A DNA stretch of 40,367 bases from CAZRDB01 sp964598695 (GCA_964598695.1 CAZRDB010000019.1:1-40367), one strand, 5' to 3'; counted from the stretch's first letter, positions 8,671 through 17,509 are shown. The notes: generated by a model from the letters alone, not told the origin. Numbers and translations: made by a program.

Positions 8671-11022
8671 ATGGCGGAGTCCCTCTACGAGCGGATCGAG
8701 GCGCCCTTCAGCTTCTTTCGCGTTCACCTCCTGGAGGCGACCGACGAGGAGCTGCTGCGGATCTCTCGCGAGCGCAACCTCGCCCTGAGCCTCGACGAGA
8801 TGCGCATGATGCGGGACTACTTCCGCACCGAGGGCCGCGACCCGACCGATGTCGAGGTCGAGGCCGTCGCGCAGGCGTGGTCCGAGCACTGCTCGTACAA
8901 GTCGAGCTGGACCGTCATGCAGAAGAACATCTTCCGGATCGAGGCGCCCCAGAGCCTCCTCATCATCCAGGAGGACGCGGGTCTGGTGACCTTCGACGAC
9001 GACTACGCCTACGTGGTCGCCATGGAGTCCCACAACCACCCGAGCGCGCTCGACCCCGTCGGCGGCGCCGAGACCGGTGTCGGCGGAATCCTGCGCGATG
9101 TCCTCTGCATGGGCGCGCAGCCGATCGCCCTGCTCGATCCCCTCTTCTTCGGCCCCCTCGATCTCCCGTACAGCGAGGTCCCGGAGGGCACGAAGCACCC
9201 GTTGTACCTCTTCCGCAACGTCGTCGCCGGGATCCGGGACTACGGCAACCGCGTCGGGATCCCGACGGTCGGCGGCATGGTCGGCTTCCACCCGGGCTAC
9301 ACCAGCAACTGCCTCGTCAACGTCGCCTGCCTCGGGATGATCCGCAAGGACGGCGTCATCCGCAGCCGCGCCGAGAAGCCGGGCGAGAAGCTCATCTTCG
9401 CCGGCGGCCGCACGGGCCGCGACGGCATCCACGGCGTCAGCGGCCTCGCGAGCCAGGTGCTCGACGAGGATAGCGAGTCGGTCGCCCGCAGCGCGGTCCA
9501 GATGGGCGATTCCATCACGAAGGAACCGCTGATCCACGCGACGCTCCAGTGCATCGAGGAAGGGTTGGTCTCCGGCTGCAAGGACTTCGGCGGCGGCGGC
9601 CTCTCGAGCTGCATTGGTGAGATCGTCTACGCCGGCGGCAACGGCGGCGACATCGTCCTCGACGATCTCCCGCTCAAGGTCGCCGACATGGCCGCCTGGG
9701 AGATCTGGGTTTCCGAATCGCAGGAGCGCATGGCGCTCGCGGTGCCGGAGGACAAGGTCGAGCGTGTCCTGGCGATCATGGCCGCATGGGACGTCGACGC
9801 GGCCGTCATCGGCACCGTCGATGACACCAAGCGGCTCAAGGTGCGCTACCGCGGCCACAAGGTGCTCGACCTGGACCTCGAGTTCGCGACCGGCGCCGTC
9901 CGCTACGAGCGGCCCTACAACGTCCCCTGTCCCGCATTCTCCGCCGAGTTGCCTGCGCCGGCGGCCGACCTCGCCGAGGCGATCCGCGCGATCCTCCGCT
10001 CGCCCAACGTGGCCTGCATGTCGTGGATCACCCACCAGTACGACACGCTCGTGCGCGGCGCGACCGTCCTCGGGCCCAACCAGGGCGAGTACGGCCACCC
10101 GAGCCCCGGCGACGCGGCCGTGCTGAAGCCGCTGCTCACCTCGAACAAGGGCCTCGCGGTCACCACCGACGTGAACCCGTGGCTCTGCGAGCTGGACCCC
10201 TACCACGGCGCCGCCTCGGCCCTCGAGGAGTCCATGCGCAACGTGATCGCCGTCGGCGGCCGGCCGCACTCGTGGGCCGACAACCTCAACTTCGGCAACC
10301 CGGAGAACCCCGACCGCATGGGCGAGTTCCGTGCCGCGACCGACGCGATGTACCACGTCGCCAACGCCCTCGGCGTTCCGTGCGTCTCCGGCAACGTGAG
10401 CTTCTACAACGAGGGCCCCACGGGCCCGATCCCCCCGACGCCGGCGGTCTGGATGATCGGCGTGGTGGAGGATGTCACGAAGGCGGTCTCGTGCGAGCTG
10501 AAGGAGGCGGGCAACCCCGTCTACCTGATCGGCGAGACCAACGCCGAACTGGCCGGGTCTGAGTACTTCCGGCTGCTCGGCGCGGCCGACGCGACCCGCG
10601 TCCCGATGGTCGATGCCCCGAGCTTCGCCATGAAGCGCGACGCGCTGCTCGGCTGCATGGCCGAGGGGATGATCCGTGCCTGCCACGACGTCGCCGGCGG
10701 CGGCCTCGCGGTGACCGTGCTCGAGATGCTGTTCGGCTCGAGCGTGGGTCTCACGGCCGACATCACGGAAGCGGCGAAGACGGCGGGCCGGCCCGACCTT
10801 GCGCTGTTCTCCGAGTCGAACGGCCGCTTCGTGGTCGAGGTCGCGAATGAGTCGGAGGCGGCCTTCCTCCAGCGGATGGAGGGCATTGCGGTGAGCCGCC
10901 TCGGCACGGTCGAGGAGTCGCGCACCTGCCGCTTCACCTGCGGCGGCGCGACGCTCGCCGAGATCCCGGTCGAGGAGGCACGCTCGATCTGGCACGGAGC
11001 GCTCCCCGCGCTGCTGGGGTAG
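8671..11022 (+). CDS. purL: Phosphoribosylformylglycinamidine synthase subunit PurL (small type)
   Basis: This is the catalytic synthetase subunit, which activates FGAR with ATP and adds ammonia to make FGAM. The 783-residue product is the 'small PurL' form that needs PurS and PurQ. Signatures include AWSEHCSYKSSW (69-80), ESHNHPSALDPVGGAETGVGG (about 119-139), KDFGGGGLSS, and the second-half repeat GNVSFYNEGPTGPI and CHDVAGGGLAV, covering both AIRS-like halves. I chose ATG 8671, which has GGGGGAGAG just upstream. GTG 8650, overlapping the purS stop, is an alternative adding seven residues. Two hairpins follow the stop. No glutaminase domain is fused and no purQ is adjacent, so PurQ must be encoded elsewhere. 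Confidence 0.95.
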   Translation: MAESLYERIEAPFSFFRVHLLEATDEELLRISRERNLALSLDEMRMMRDYFRTEGRDPTDVEVEAVAQAWSEHCSYKSSWTVMQKNIFRIEAPQSLLIIQEDAGLVTFDDDYAYVVAMESHNHPSALDPVGGAETGVGGILRDVLCMGAQPIALLDPLFFGPLDLPYSEVPEGTKHPLYLFRNVVAGIRDYGNRVGIPTVGGMVGFHPGYTSNCLVNVACLGMIRKDGVIRSRAEKPGEKLIFAGGRTGRDGIHGVSGLASQVLDEDSESVARSAVQMGDSITKEPLIHATLQCIEEGLVSGCKDFGGGGLSSCIGEIVYAGGNGGDIVLDDLPLKVADMAAWEIWVSESQERMALAVPEDKVERVLAIMAAWDVDAAVIGTVDDTKRLKVRYRGHKVLDLDLEFATGAVRYERPYNVPCPAFSAELPAPAADLAEAIRAILRSPNVACMSWITHQYDTLVRGATVLGPNQGEYGHPSPGDAAVLKPLLTSNKGLAVTTDVNPWLCELDPYHGAASALEESMRNVIAVGGRPHSWADNLNFGNPENPDRMGEFRAATDAMYHVANALGVPCVSGNVSFYNEGPTGPIPPTPAVWMIGVVEDVTKAVSCELKEAGNPVYLIGETNAELAGSEYFRLLGAADATRVPMVDAPSFAMKRDALLGCMAEGMIRACHDVAGGGLAVTVLEMLFGSSVGLTADITEAAKTAGRPDLALFSESNGRFVVEVANESEAAFLQRMEGIAVSRLGTVEESRTCRFTCGGATLAEIPVEEARSIWHGALPALLG

Positions 11023-11051
11023 GGCGAGCTTCGCCGGAGGACGCCCTCCGG
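11023..11051 (+). terminator. Tandem hairpins after purL
   Basis: GGCGA-GCT-TCGCC (11023-11035) overlaps CCGGAGG-ACGC-CCTCCGG (11034-11051). There is no T-run, so factor-independent termination is uncertain. The second hairpin resembles the CCGGAGGG palindrome at 32423 and may instead be a stray member of the intergenic palindrome family described below. Confidence 0.45.
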
Positions 11052-11136
11052 ATCACCCGTCATCTCGCGGGGTGGGGGCAGAACGCATGCCCTCGCCCCG
11101 TGGTCGTCTGAGCTCCGGCGTTCCGCGGCGGAGCCG

Positions 11137-13212
11137 TCACGCTCCGGGCGGGGCGGCGGCGCCCGTCATCTGTTCGAGCCACGCGGCGGCGCGCGCCAGC
11201 TCCTCCCGGACCCGTGCATCCTGCTCGACCTCGAGGCGCTCCCGGATCAGGGCGAGCGCGCCCTGGCTCCGCACCGCTCGAAGCCCCTCGACGGCTGCCC
11301 GCCGCGTGGCTGGATCGTCGCTGCCGAGGAGTCTCCCGAGGGCGCCCAGCGCCGGCTTGCCGATGCGGCCGAGCAGACGGCACGCCTCGCCGCGGTCGTG
11401 CTCGGGCGACTCGCCGGATGCGACGAAGTCCTCGAGCGGCGCCACCGCCCCCGCGCCCAGTTCCTCCAGCGCCGTACGGGCGTTGTGCGGCCGGGAGCCC
11501 GTCACCGCGCCCGGTCCGCGCGCGAAGGCGATCGGCACGAGGCGTGGGGCCACCTCCTGAGGCGCCCGCCGCACGAGGGCGAGCATCACCGCACGCTCCA
11601 CCGTCTGCCCGGCGGCGTCGCGAGGCGGCTCTCCATCGAGCCGCTCGAGGAGGACGCGCGTGACCTCCGGATCGCGCGGCTCGGCCTCCCCGACGGCTTC
11701 GATCACTCGTGCCCTGGCGAAGCGGTCCATTTTCTCGTCGCCGATCGCGTCGATCACCGCTCGGGCCGCGTCCGGATCCACCCCGGACAGCCCGGCGAGG
11801 CACCGCAGCAGCTCCTCCCGCTCGTCCGCGTCGCTTGCGCCGGCGAGACGCGCGAGTAGGGTTGGGATCACGGGCTTCGCCCAGTCGCCGCGTCGCGCGA
11901 GCCCCCTGACATCGCCTTGGCCGAGCGCGTCCCCGGCCTCTGCTCGGTGGAGCAGCGGGCCGATGGCGACCCGCTCGGGGGGTCGGATCGCTGAGCGGAG
12001 GGGGCCCAGGGCAGGAGGGCTCGTGGGCGCGGGGCCAGGGTCGAGGGCGATCAGCAGGCCGTCTCGGCAAGCGACGTAGACCGTCCCCCCGGGGCCCGCC
12101 GCGAGGCTCATGCGGGGACCCCAGGGCAGCGAGGTTGTGGGCGGCAGAGCGGAGAGCAGGATCGGCTCGATCGGCGCGCCATCCTCGCGGAAGCCCCGCA
12201 AGGAGCCATCGCGCCCCACGTACCGGACCTCGCCCCCGGCACGGAACAGCAGGGCGCTGGCGACGTCGGTCGCCCCGGGGACCTCACGCAGCGCAGGGGG
12301 GTCACCGGGTACGAGAACGTGCACGGCCCGGCGGGCTGCGAGGTAGATCGCTCCGCTGGGGCTCCGCTGCAGGGGACCACACGGAGCGTACACGCTCCGT
12401 TCGATCTGCACCGGCTCGCGACCCCGCGAAGCGAACCAGACCCCGACCACCGGACCGGAGCTGGCAAGCGGGCAGTCCTCGAGGAAGTAGCACGTCCCGG
12501 CTTCGTCGATGAGGATCTCCGCGAATGGCGTCGCGCGGGGCTCGCTCCACAGTACGGTCCCGTCGCCGTCGAGGGCATGGAGGCCGCCTCCCCCGACATA
12601 GAGTGTGCCATCCGGGCCGAACGAGGGGCTACCGACGCCCGGTAGCCGCGGGACGGGCAGGGCGCAGGTTCGGAGGACCCGCCCGGCGCCATCGACGGCG
12701 CGGAGGCTGCCGTCGGTGGAGCCGAAGTAGACGGCGCCGTCAGGGCCGATCACCGGTGGACCGCTGACAGTGCCGAGCGAGAGGACCCGCCAGAGGATCT
12801 CGCCGTCGGGGCCGATGGCGACGAGATAGCCATCGGCGGTGCCGACGTACGCGGTTCCATCCGTCGCGATCGCGGGCGGCCCGACCGTGGTGTTCCCCGT
12901 ATCGGTGCTCCAGAGCAGGTCGCCCGTGGGCGAGAAGGCGAGGAGGAGGGAGTCGCCCGTGCCCACGAGGATCGTCCCATCGGGCCGCACCGCGATGTCT
13001 CGGAGGTCGGCCGAGTGGGTGTACCGCCAGTGGACCGCGAGCGGACCGCCGCTTGCGGCGGAGTCGCTCTCCGCGTACGCCGCGGCAGCGACGACGGAGA
13101 CGGGAGCCGGAGCGACGGAGCCCTGTCCCCCGGATCGACACCCGCACGCCACCACGGCCGCGGCCACCAGAACGCCGAGATACCGAAAGCCCCAACGAGC
13201 CACTGCGTGCAC
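11137..13212 (-). CDS. Lipoprotein: PQQ-type beta-propeller fused to HEAT repeats
   Basis: The 691-residue product has a lipoprotein signal peptide ending VVAC (Cys23). Residues about 55-400 form a PQQ-like propeller, with repeated blades such as GTAYVGTADGYLVAIGPDGEILWRV, GAVYFGSTDGSLRAVD and GTLYVGGGGLHALD. About residues 410-680 are helical repeats of the HEAT/PBS-lyase type (PVIPTLLARLAGASDADEREELLRCLAGL; LGRIGKPALGALGRLLGSDDPATRRAAVEGLRAV). Propeller and HEAT halves are both protein-interaction scaffolds. No enzyme motif is visible. The GTG at 13212 has GAGGT upstream; the GTG three codons in is also possible. The gene stands alone between intergenic hairpins. Function unknown, cell-envelope location likely. 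Confidence 0.85.
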   Translation of the reverse strand: MHAVARWGFRYLGVLVAAAVVACGCRSGGQGSVAPAPVSVVAAAAYAESDSAASGGPLAVHWRYTHSADLRDIAVRPDGTILVGTGDSLLLAFSPTGDLLWSTDTGNTTVGPPAIATDGTAYVGTADGYLVAIGPDGEILWRVLSLGTVSGPPVIGPDGAVYFGSTDGSLRAVDGAGRVLRTCALPVPRLPGVGSPSFGPDGTLYVGGGGLHALDGDGTVLWSEPRATPFAEILIDEAGTCYFLEDCPLASSGPVVGVWFASRGREPVQIERSVYAPCGPLQRSPSGAIYLAARRAVHVLVPGDPPALREVPGATDVASALLFRAGGEVRYVGRDGSLRGFREDGAPIEPILLSALPPTTSLPWGPRMSLAAGPGGTVYVACRDGLLIALDPGPAPTSPPALGPLRSAIRPPERVAIGPLLHRAEAGDALGQGDVRGLARRGDWAKPVIPTLLARLAGASDADEREELLRCLAGLSGVDPDAARAVIDAIGDEKMDRFARARVIEAVGEAEPRDPEVTRVLLERLDGEPPRDAAGQTVERAVMLALVRRAPQEVAPRLVPIAFARGPGAVTGSRPHNARTALEELGAGAVAPLEDFVASGESPEHDRGEACRLLGRIGKPALGALGRLLGSDDPATRRAAVEGLRAVRSQGALALIRERLEVEQDARVREELARAAAWLEQMTGAAAPPGA

Positions 13213-13452
13213 CCCCTACCTCGGATCCCCCAAGGGAGTGTCCCTCCACCAAGCGAGCGGGTTACGCTCACTACTAGTGGAGCCCCCGCGCCCGTATCCG
13301 ATTCGGTGGGGCCTGCATGGCGTGTGGCCGGCGGCGCAGTGGAGCCGGACTGGCCTTCCGCGTTCGGCGGCAGCCCCGCCTCCGCACGGGCTGTGCGGCC
13401 TGCTGCCGTGCCTTACGCTCCGCCCCAGCGCACGCCACCCGGTCGTCCCTCG

Positions 13453-13498
13453 GCGATTGCGGGTCGGGGGCGCGGGTGTGGCCCCCGACCGCAATCGC
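13453..13498. repeat. Long palindrome, 18-bp stem with 9-base loop
   Basis: The left arm 13453-13471 (GCGATTGCGGGTCGGGGGC) pairs with 13481-13498 over 18 base pairs, leaving one bulged G; the loop is GCGGGTGTG. It lies downstream of the TIM-barrel gene (stop at 13564) and upstream of the lipoprotein start. It could terminate transcription in both directions, but there is no T-run. Its outer GATTG/CAATC arms are shared with the palindrome at 32352-32412. Confidence 0.8.
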
Positions 13499-13533
13499 GC
13501 GGGGTGTCCCGAGGGCAGGCCCTCTGGCGGGGT

Positions 13534-13550
13534 GCGGGGCGGAGCCCCGC
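13534..13550. repeat. Palindrome with GGA loop
   Basis: GCGGGGC-GGA-GCCCCGC is a 7-bp perfect stem with the triloop GGA. It is the same layout as the GTGGGC-GGA-GCCCAC units at 32447-32538, with different stem bases. Confidence 0.75.
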
Positions 13551-13563
13551 GGGCGGACTTCCG

Positions 13564-14373
13564 CTACATCGCCATGATCTTGCGGATCGCTTGGGCCGTC
13601 TCCTCGTAGCTCGCTTCGCCGGGGCCGACCTCGGAGACGAGCGCGCCGTCGAAGCCGAGGGCCTTGAGCTCGGCCATGACCTTCGGGAAGTCGACATCGC
13701 CGGTGAGCAGCGCGGGGAACGAGGCGGTCGACCAGTTCTCGAACTTGAAGTCCTTCGCGTGGACCCGCTTGAGGTGCTTGCCGCAGATCCGTGCCCACTT
13801 GTGAGCGTAGCTGTGGATGGTCATGTTGGCCGGGTCGAAGTATAAGCCGACCCAGGGGCTGACGACCTCGTCGAGGAGGTTGCGCATCTCGAGCGGGCTG
13901 TTGAGGAACTTGTTCCAGACGTACTCGACCGCGATCGCGACGCCGACCTCCTCGCAGTACGGCGCCAGCTCCTTGAGCGACTTCACGCACTGGCCGTAGG
14001 CGACGTCGTAGTACAGGTCGGCCGGGAGCGGGAAGACGAGCGTGTGGAGCATCGCGGTGATCCCGAGGCCCGAGGTGGTCTTGAGCATGCGCTTGGTGAA
14101 CGCGACGCTCGCGGCGCGGGCGGTCTCATCGTCCGAGATCAGGTTGACCGGGAAGCCGCTCTGGGCGGGGCAGACGGAGACCAGCTCGATGCCGACCTCC
14201 TTGGCTTTGGCGGCGAGCGCGGCGAGCTGCTCGGGCGGGGTGTCGACGGTGATCTCGCCGTCGTCGGTGATGATCGGCTCGAAGGCCTCGTAGCCGAACC
14301 CCTTGATCTTGACGAGGGTCTCCTCGAAGCTCCACTCGCGTGGCGTGACGAGCCCGGTGATGCCGACCTTCAT
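13564..14373 (-). CDS. Sugar phosphate isomerase/epimerase-like TIM barrel (AP-endonuclease 2 family)
   Basis: The 269-residue product has the xylose-isomerase-like TIM-barrel pattern. Candidate metal ligands appear in order: Glu in AVEYVWN, Asp in LYFDPANMT, His in KRVHAKDFKF and a late Glu in SEVGPGEAS. Members of the family isomerise or epimerise sugars, inosols or related polyols; the substrate cannot be read here. I chose ATG 14373 because GAGGGAG lies six bases upstream; the in-frame ATG at 14394 has no better support. The gene sits 45 bases after cutA. Its 3' flank is the palindromic region. Confidence 0.85.
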   Translation of the reverse strand: MKVGITGLVTPREWSFEETLVKIKGFGYEAFEPIITDDGEITVDTPPEQLAALAAKAKEVGIELVSVCPAQSGFPVNLISDDETARAASVAFTKRMLKTTSGLGITAMLHTLVFPLPADLYYDVAYGQCVKSLKELAPYCEEVGVAIAVEYVWNKFLNSPLEMRNLLDEVVSPWVGLYFDPANMTIHSYAHKWARICGKHLKRVHAKDFKFENWSTASFPALLTGDVDFPKVMAELKALGFDGALVSEVGPGEASYEETAQAIRKIMAM

Positions 14374-14418
14374 CCGTGTCTCCCTCTCTCTCATCCCGAA
14401 CCGATGGTTGCCGGCGCG

Positions 14419-14760
14419 TCAGGGGGCGGCTCCCGGCGGGTCGTCCGCGAGCGTCTCGTGGCTGACCCAGTCGAGGTAGTCGTACAGGCCCTCCTGGATC
14501 CCGAGCGCGACGATGCAGGGGCACTCGTAGCGGTGGAGGGCCCGCACCCGCTCCTCAAGCCGGCTGTAGAGCGTGCGCTTCGTCTTGAGGAGAAGCAGAA
14601 CCTCCCGGTTCTCCTCGAGCGTGCCCTGCCACCAGGAGAGCGACGCGACGCCCTCGATGAGGTTGGCGCAGGCCGCCAGCCGCTCGCCGACGACGGCCCG
14701 GGCGATCGTCCGTGCCTCCTCCGCGCTCGCGCAGGTGACGTACACGAGGTAGTGGTCCAT
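14419..14760 (-). CDS. cutA: CutA1 divalent-cation tolerance protein
   Basis: The 113-residue product matches CutA1 throughout: LVYVTCASAEEARTIARAVV, ERLAACANLIEGVASLSWWQG, EVLLLLKTKR, YECPCIVALGI and DYLDWV. CutA1 forms very stable trimers with a ferredoxin-like fold. It is widespread, linked to metal tolerance, and its exact role is still debated. Length and motifs are normal. The gene precedes the TIM-barrel gene by 45 bases and may be cotranscribed with it, but nothing suggests a functional link. Confidence 0.94.
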   Translation of the reverse strand: MDHYLVYVTCASAEEARTIARAVVGERLAACANLIEGVASLSWWQGTLEENREVLLLLKTKRTLYSRLEERVRALHRYECPCIVALGIQEGLYDYLDWVSHETLADDPPGAAP

Positions 14761-14840
14761 CCACGGCCTCCTCTCGGGGCTCCGGTACCTCCTTCCGCCC
14801 GCGCGGGAGAGGTCCTCGTGGGGGAGGGGGCGGCGGTACG

Positions 14841-14890
14841 GTCCGGCGACATGGTTTGCACGTCAGTCCGGAGACATGGTTCACACTTCG
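14841..14890. repeat. Two 25-base direct repeats resembling IS481-type ends
   Basis: GTCCGGCGACATGGTT (14841) and GTCCGGAGACATGGTT (14866) are repeated with a 25-base period. The reverse complement AACCATGTCTCCGGAC resembles, from memory, the repeated subterminal sites of IS481-like elements. No transposase lies nearby, so this may be a relic or a solo end in the 176-base gap between cutA and the GH36-like gene. Confidence 0.4.
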
Positions 14891-14936
14891 AGGCGTTGAG
14901 CGGAGACGCTCTCGATGCCTTGGCGTCCGCCTCGCG

Positions 14937-17477
14937 CTACGCGCCACCGGGGCGATCCGTCTGCCCCGCACTGACCTCCACCTCGTACCACGCCACCGGG
15001 CCGGCGGCGTCCTCGACGGTCAGGAGCACGCCCTCGGCCGTCCGCTCGAACGGGAGCGCGCGGCGGCTCCCATCGTCGAGCACCTCGGTGACGGACTCGA
15101 CGCCTGTGCGGAGCGGGATCTCCACCCGACCGGTCCCCGTCGCGGCCACGAGGAGGGTCGCGGCGCCCTCGGGAGCGCTCCCCGCCCCAGCAGCCACCAC
15201 GAGCACCCGGGCGGGTCCGCTCTCCCCCACGAGCGGCAGCGCCTCGGCGACCAACGCGCCCGAGGCCGTCTCGCGGCGGCAGACACCGGCCTCGGGGTCG
15301 TAGGCGCAGCGGTCGCCCGCGCGAACGGGCGCAAGGCGAGCGAGGTGGAGGATCGAGTGCAGCCGGCCCGTCCACTCGACGGAGAGCGGCCGTCGGGCGT
15401 TGTCCCGGTCGCCGCGCCACAGCGCGCTCATCAGCGTGAAGGTCCCCCAGACCGGCCGCTCGACGGCCTGGGCCTCGAGCGCCTCCTCGTAGGCGTGCCA
15501 GTCATCGCAGTTGGCCCACTCGCCCACGGCCAGCGCGACGGCCGCGCGCCGCCGGTAGGTCTCGGGGTCGGCCGTCCAGTCGTCGTTGAGGCGGCAGACG
15601 TCCTGCACGCGGCCCAGGAGTGGGTTGGCCGAGACGCAGGTCACGAGCGCATCGGGCTTCGCCTGCTTGAGCGTCCGGTAGACGAACCGCAGCACCTCGG
15701 CCCGGTAGCGCTCCCCCGCGCCGGCCCAGGCGGGATCGGCATGGAGGGCCCACACCGGCGCGGGCGTGTAGGGGAAGTCGAGCTTGATCCCGTCGGCGTC
15801 CCAGCCCTCGGGCGAGACGTAGGAGCGGAGCGACTCCTCCATGTGCGCGCGGACCTCGGGGAGGGAGTAGTCGAGGATCCAGTTGCTCGGGTCGTACGTG
15901 AGCGGTGCACCGGTGGCGTCGTGCATCGCCCACTCGGCGTGGCGGGTGGTGTCGGGCCCCCAATGCGGCTGGGTCCAGAGGACCACATGACGGCCCTCGG
16001 CATGGAGCGCGTCGATCGTCGCGGGCGGGAGCTGCCACCAGCCGGCGTCGAGCGCGACGAGCGGCGTCTCGAGCCCGCCCGCCTCGAGTGCCCCGAGCCA
16101 TCGCGCGAGCCGTTCCTCGGTGAGCGCAGCGCCGTCGAGGTCGGCGGGGTCCTGGCGCGCGTACTCCTGGTCGCCCCAGGTGCAGTACTCGGGGCCGCTC
16201 CACCACTCCTCGCGTGGCGCGGGCTCACGGGGCGGCAGCGCTTGGAGATAGCGGGCCATCGCGTCGGCCCTGGAGGCGGCGGGGAGGATCGCCAGGCGGG
16301 GCCCGAGGCTCATGCCGCCGGCCGCCAGACCGGGAACAGTCGCGAGCAGGAACGGGCAGGCGAGGGCGCCGTCGCGGTACTCGACCCGAAGGCCGTCCTC
16401 GGCGGAGGGGAGGTCGAGCGTCCCGAGCCCCCACCAGCCGTGCGCGCCCTCGACGGCCACGAGGTACGGCGGAAGGAGGAAGCGTCCGCCGGAGGTGACG
16501 TTCTCCGGGACCGCCTCGCGCGTGCGGTCGAGCGATGTGAGCGAGACCGTGAAGCGGCCCGCGAGCGGTACGCGGTACGCGTCCGGGCACCAGTGGTGGA
16601 GCGCGGCGCCCACGAGCCGGACGCGCTGCCAGCCGTCGCCCTCGGGGCTTGCCGCGAGCGCCTCGGGGGGGCCGAGCACACACGGTCCGCGCCAGATGCC
16701 GCCCGCGCCATGGTCGTTCCCGACCTCCACCCGTAGCTCGTGTGTGCCGGCCGCTGCGGGGGCGACGCCGTAGCGTCGGACCGCCTCCCACGAGGCCGCG
16801 GCACGGTCGGAGGGAGTCCGGCCGATCTCCCAGCCGTCCCACGTCGCAACATCGCCGTCGTCGACCCCGCCGAGGACCAGCCGGAGCGGGCCCGGCTTCG
16901 CGTCGAGCGCGATGGGGCGCCGGTAGGGGAGGACCCCGGTCCGGTGCGTGATGCAGGGGACGGGCGAGGGGAGCCAGCGGCCGTCCGCCTCCGCCTCCCA
17001 GAGCCCCTCGAGGTCCCAGCAGCCTGGCACGAGACTCCCCCCGTAGACGAGCCGCACGAGCCGTGTCGGTCGCTCGCGCCAACGGAGGCCGACCTGGATC
17101 TCGATGCGGTCGGGGAGCAGGCGGTAGGTCTCGATCTGCTCCAGGAACGGGCATGGGGCGGGGTAGCGCCACCGCCACGTAAGGCGCGTGCCGCGGTCGG
17201 CTGGCGCGACCTCCGGCGACCGTGGCGGCCGTTCCGGCTGGGCGGCGAGGGGCACGTGGGGCTCCGCCGGCGAGCAGGCCGCGCCAACAGGCCAGCGGAG
17301 CAACTCCTCCCCGGCAGGGGTGAGCACGGTGAGGGTGTCGGCATCCCACCGCACGAGGTACGCCCGCGCCGCGTAGTGGCCGGCGATACCCTCGACGACG
17401 GGGCCTCCGTCGGCGAGGGCCGGGGGAACGCAGAGCAAGAGCCAGAGGGCGGCGAGGATCGGGCCGTGGGTGCGCAT
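14937..17477 (-). CDS. Secreted GH36/clan-D-like glycoside hydrolase
   Basis: The 846-residue product begins with a signal peptide (ILAALWLLLCVPPALADG). A beta-rich region covers residues 25-400, then a TIM barrel of about 425-720. Barrel strands carry VALDAGWW, VVLWTQPHWG, SNWILDYS and DADGIKLDFPY. The KLD motif (D567) fits the catalytic nucleophile of GH36/GH27-type alpha-galactosidases, and CRLNDDW (D632/D633) could hold the acid/base. A short beta domain ends the protein. It likely cleaves alpha-linked galactose or a related sugar outside the cytoplasm. It lies 32 bases after the sulfatase, the last gene of the cluster. ATG 17477 has only a weak ribosome-binding site. The GH family is inferred from motifs, not from a search. 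Confidence 0.75.
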   Translation of the reverse strand: MRTHGPILAALWLLLCVPPALADGGPVVEGIAGHYAARAYLVRWDADTLTVLTPAGEELLRWPVGAACSPAEPHVPLAAQPERPPRSPEVAPADRGTRLTWRWRYPAPCPFLEQIETYRLLPDRIEIQVGLRWRERPTRLVRLVYGGSLVPGCWDLEGLWEAEADGRWLPSPVPCITHRTGVLPYRRPIALDAKPGPLRLVLGGVDDGDVATWDGWEIGRTPSDRAAASWEAVRRYGVAPAAAGTHELRVEVGNDHGAGGIWRGPCVLGPPEALAASPEGDGWQRVRLVGAALHHWCPDAYRVPLAGRFTVSLTSLDRTREAVPENVTSGGRFLLPPYLVAVEGAHGWWGLGTLDLPSAEDGLRVEYRDGALACPFLLATVPGLAAGGMSLGPRLAILPAASRADAMARYLQALPPREPAPREEWWSGPEYCTWGDQEYARQDPADLDGAALTEERLARWLGALEAGGLETPLVALDAGWWQLPPATIDALHAEGRHVVLWTQPHWGPDTTRHAEWAMHDATGAPLTYDPSNWILDYSLPEVRAHMEESLRSYVSPEGWDADGIKLDFPYTPAPVWALHADPAWAGAGERYRAEVLRFVYRTLKQAKPDALVTCVSANPLLGRVQDVCRLNDDWTADPETYRRRAAVALAVGEWANCDDWHAYEEALEAQAVERPVWGTFTLMSALWRGDRDNARRPLSVEWTGRLHSILHLARLAPVRAGDRCAYDPEAGVCRRETASGALVAEALPLVGESGPARVLVVAAGAGSAPEGAATLLVAATGTGRVEIPLRTGVESVTEVLDDGSRRALPFERTAEGVLLTVEDAAGPVAWYEVEVSAGQTDRPGGA

Positions 17478-17509
17478 GTCGGGGAGTTCCGTGGCGGCGT
17501 CCCGCTCCC

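Larger units (their letters stand above)
13213..13563. other. Repeat-rich intergenic region with several strong palindromes
   Basis: No supported gene lies here. The right half is a chain of palindromes: CCGCAC/GTGCGG (about 13381-13397), an 18-bp stem with one bulged G (13453-13498), GAGGGC/GCCCTC (about 13511-13524) and GCGGGGC-GGA-GCCCCGC (13534-13550). The order and the linkers between hairpins resemble the array at 32352-32548. Confidence 0.7.
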
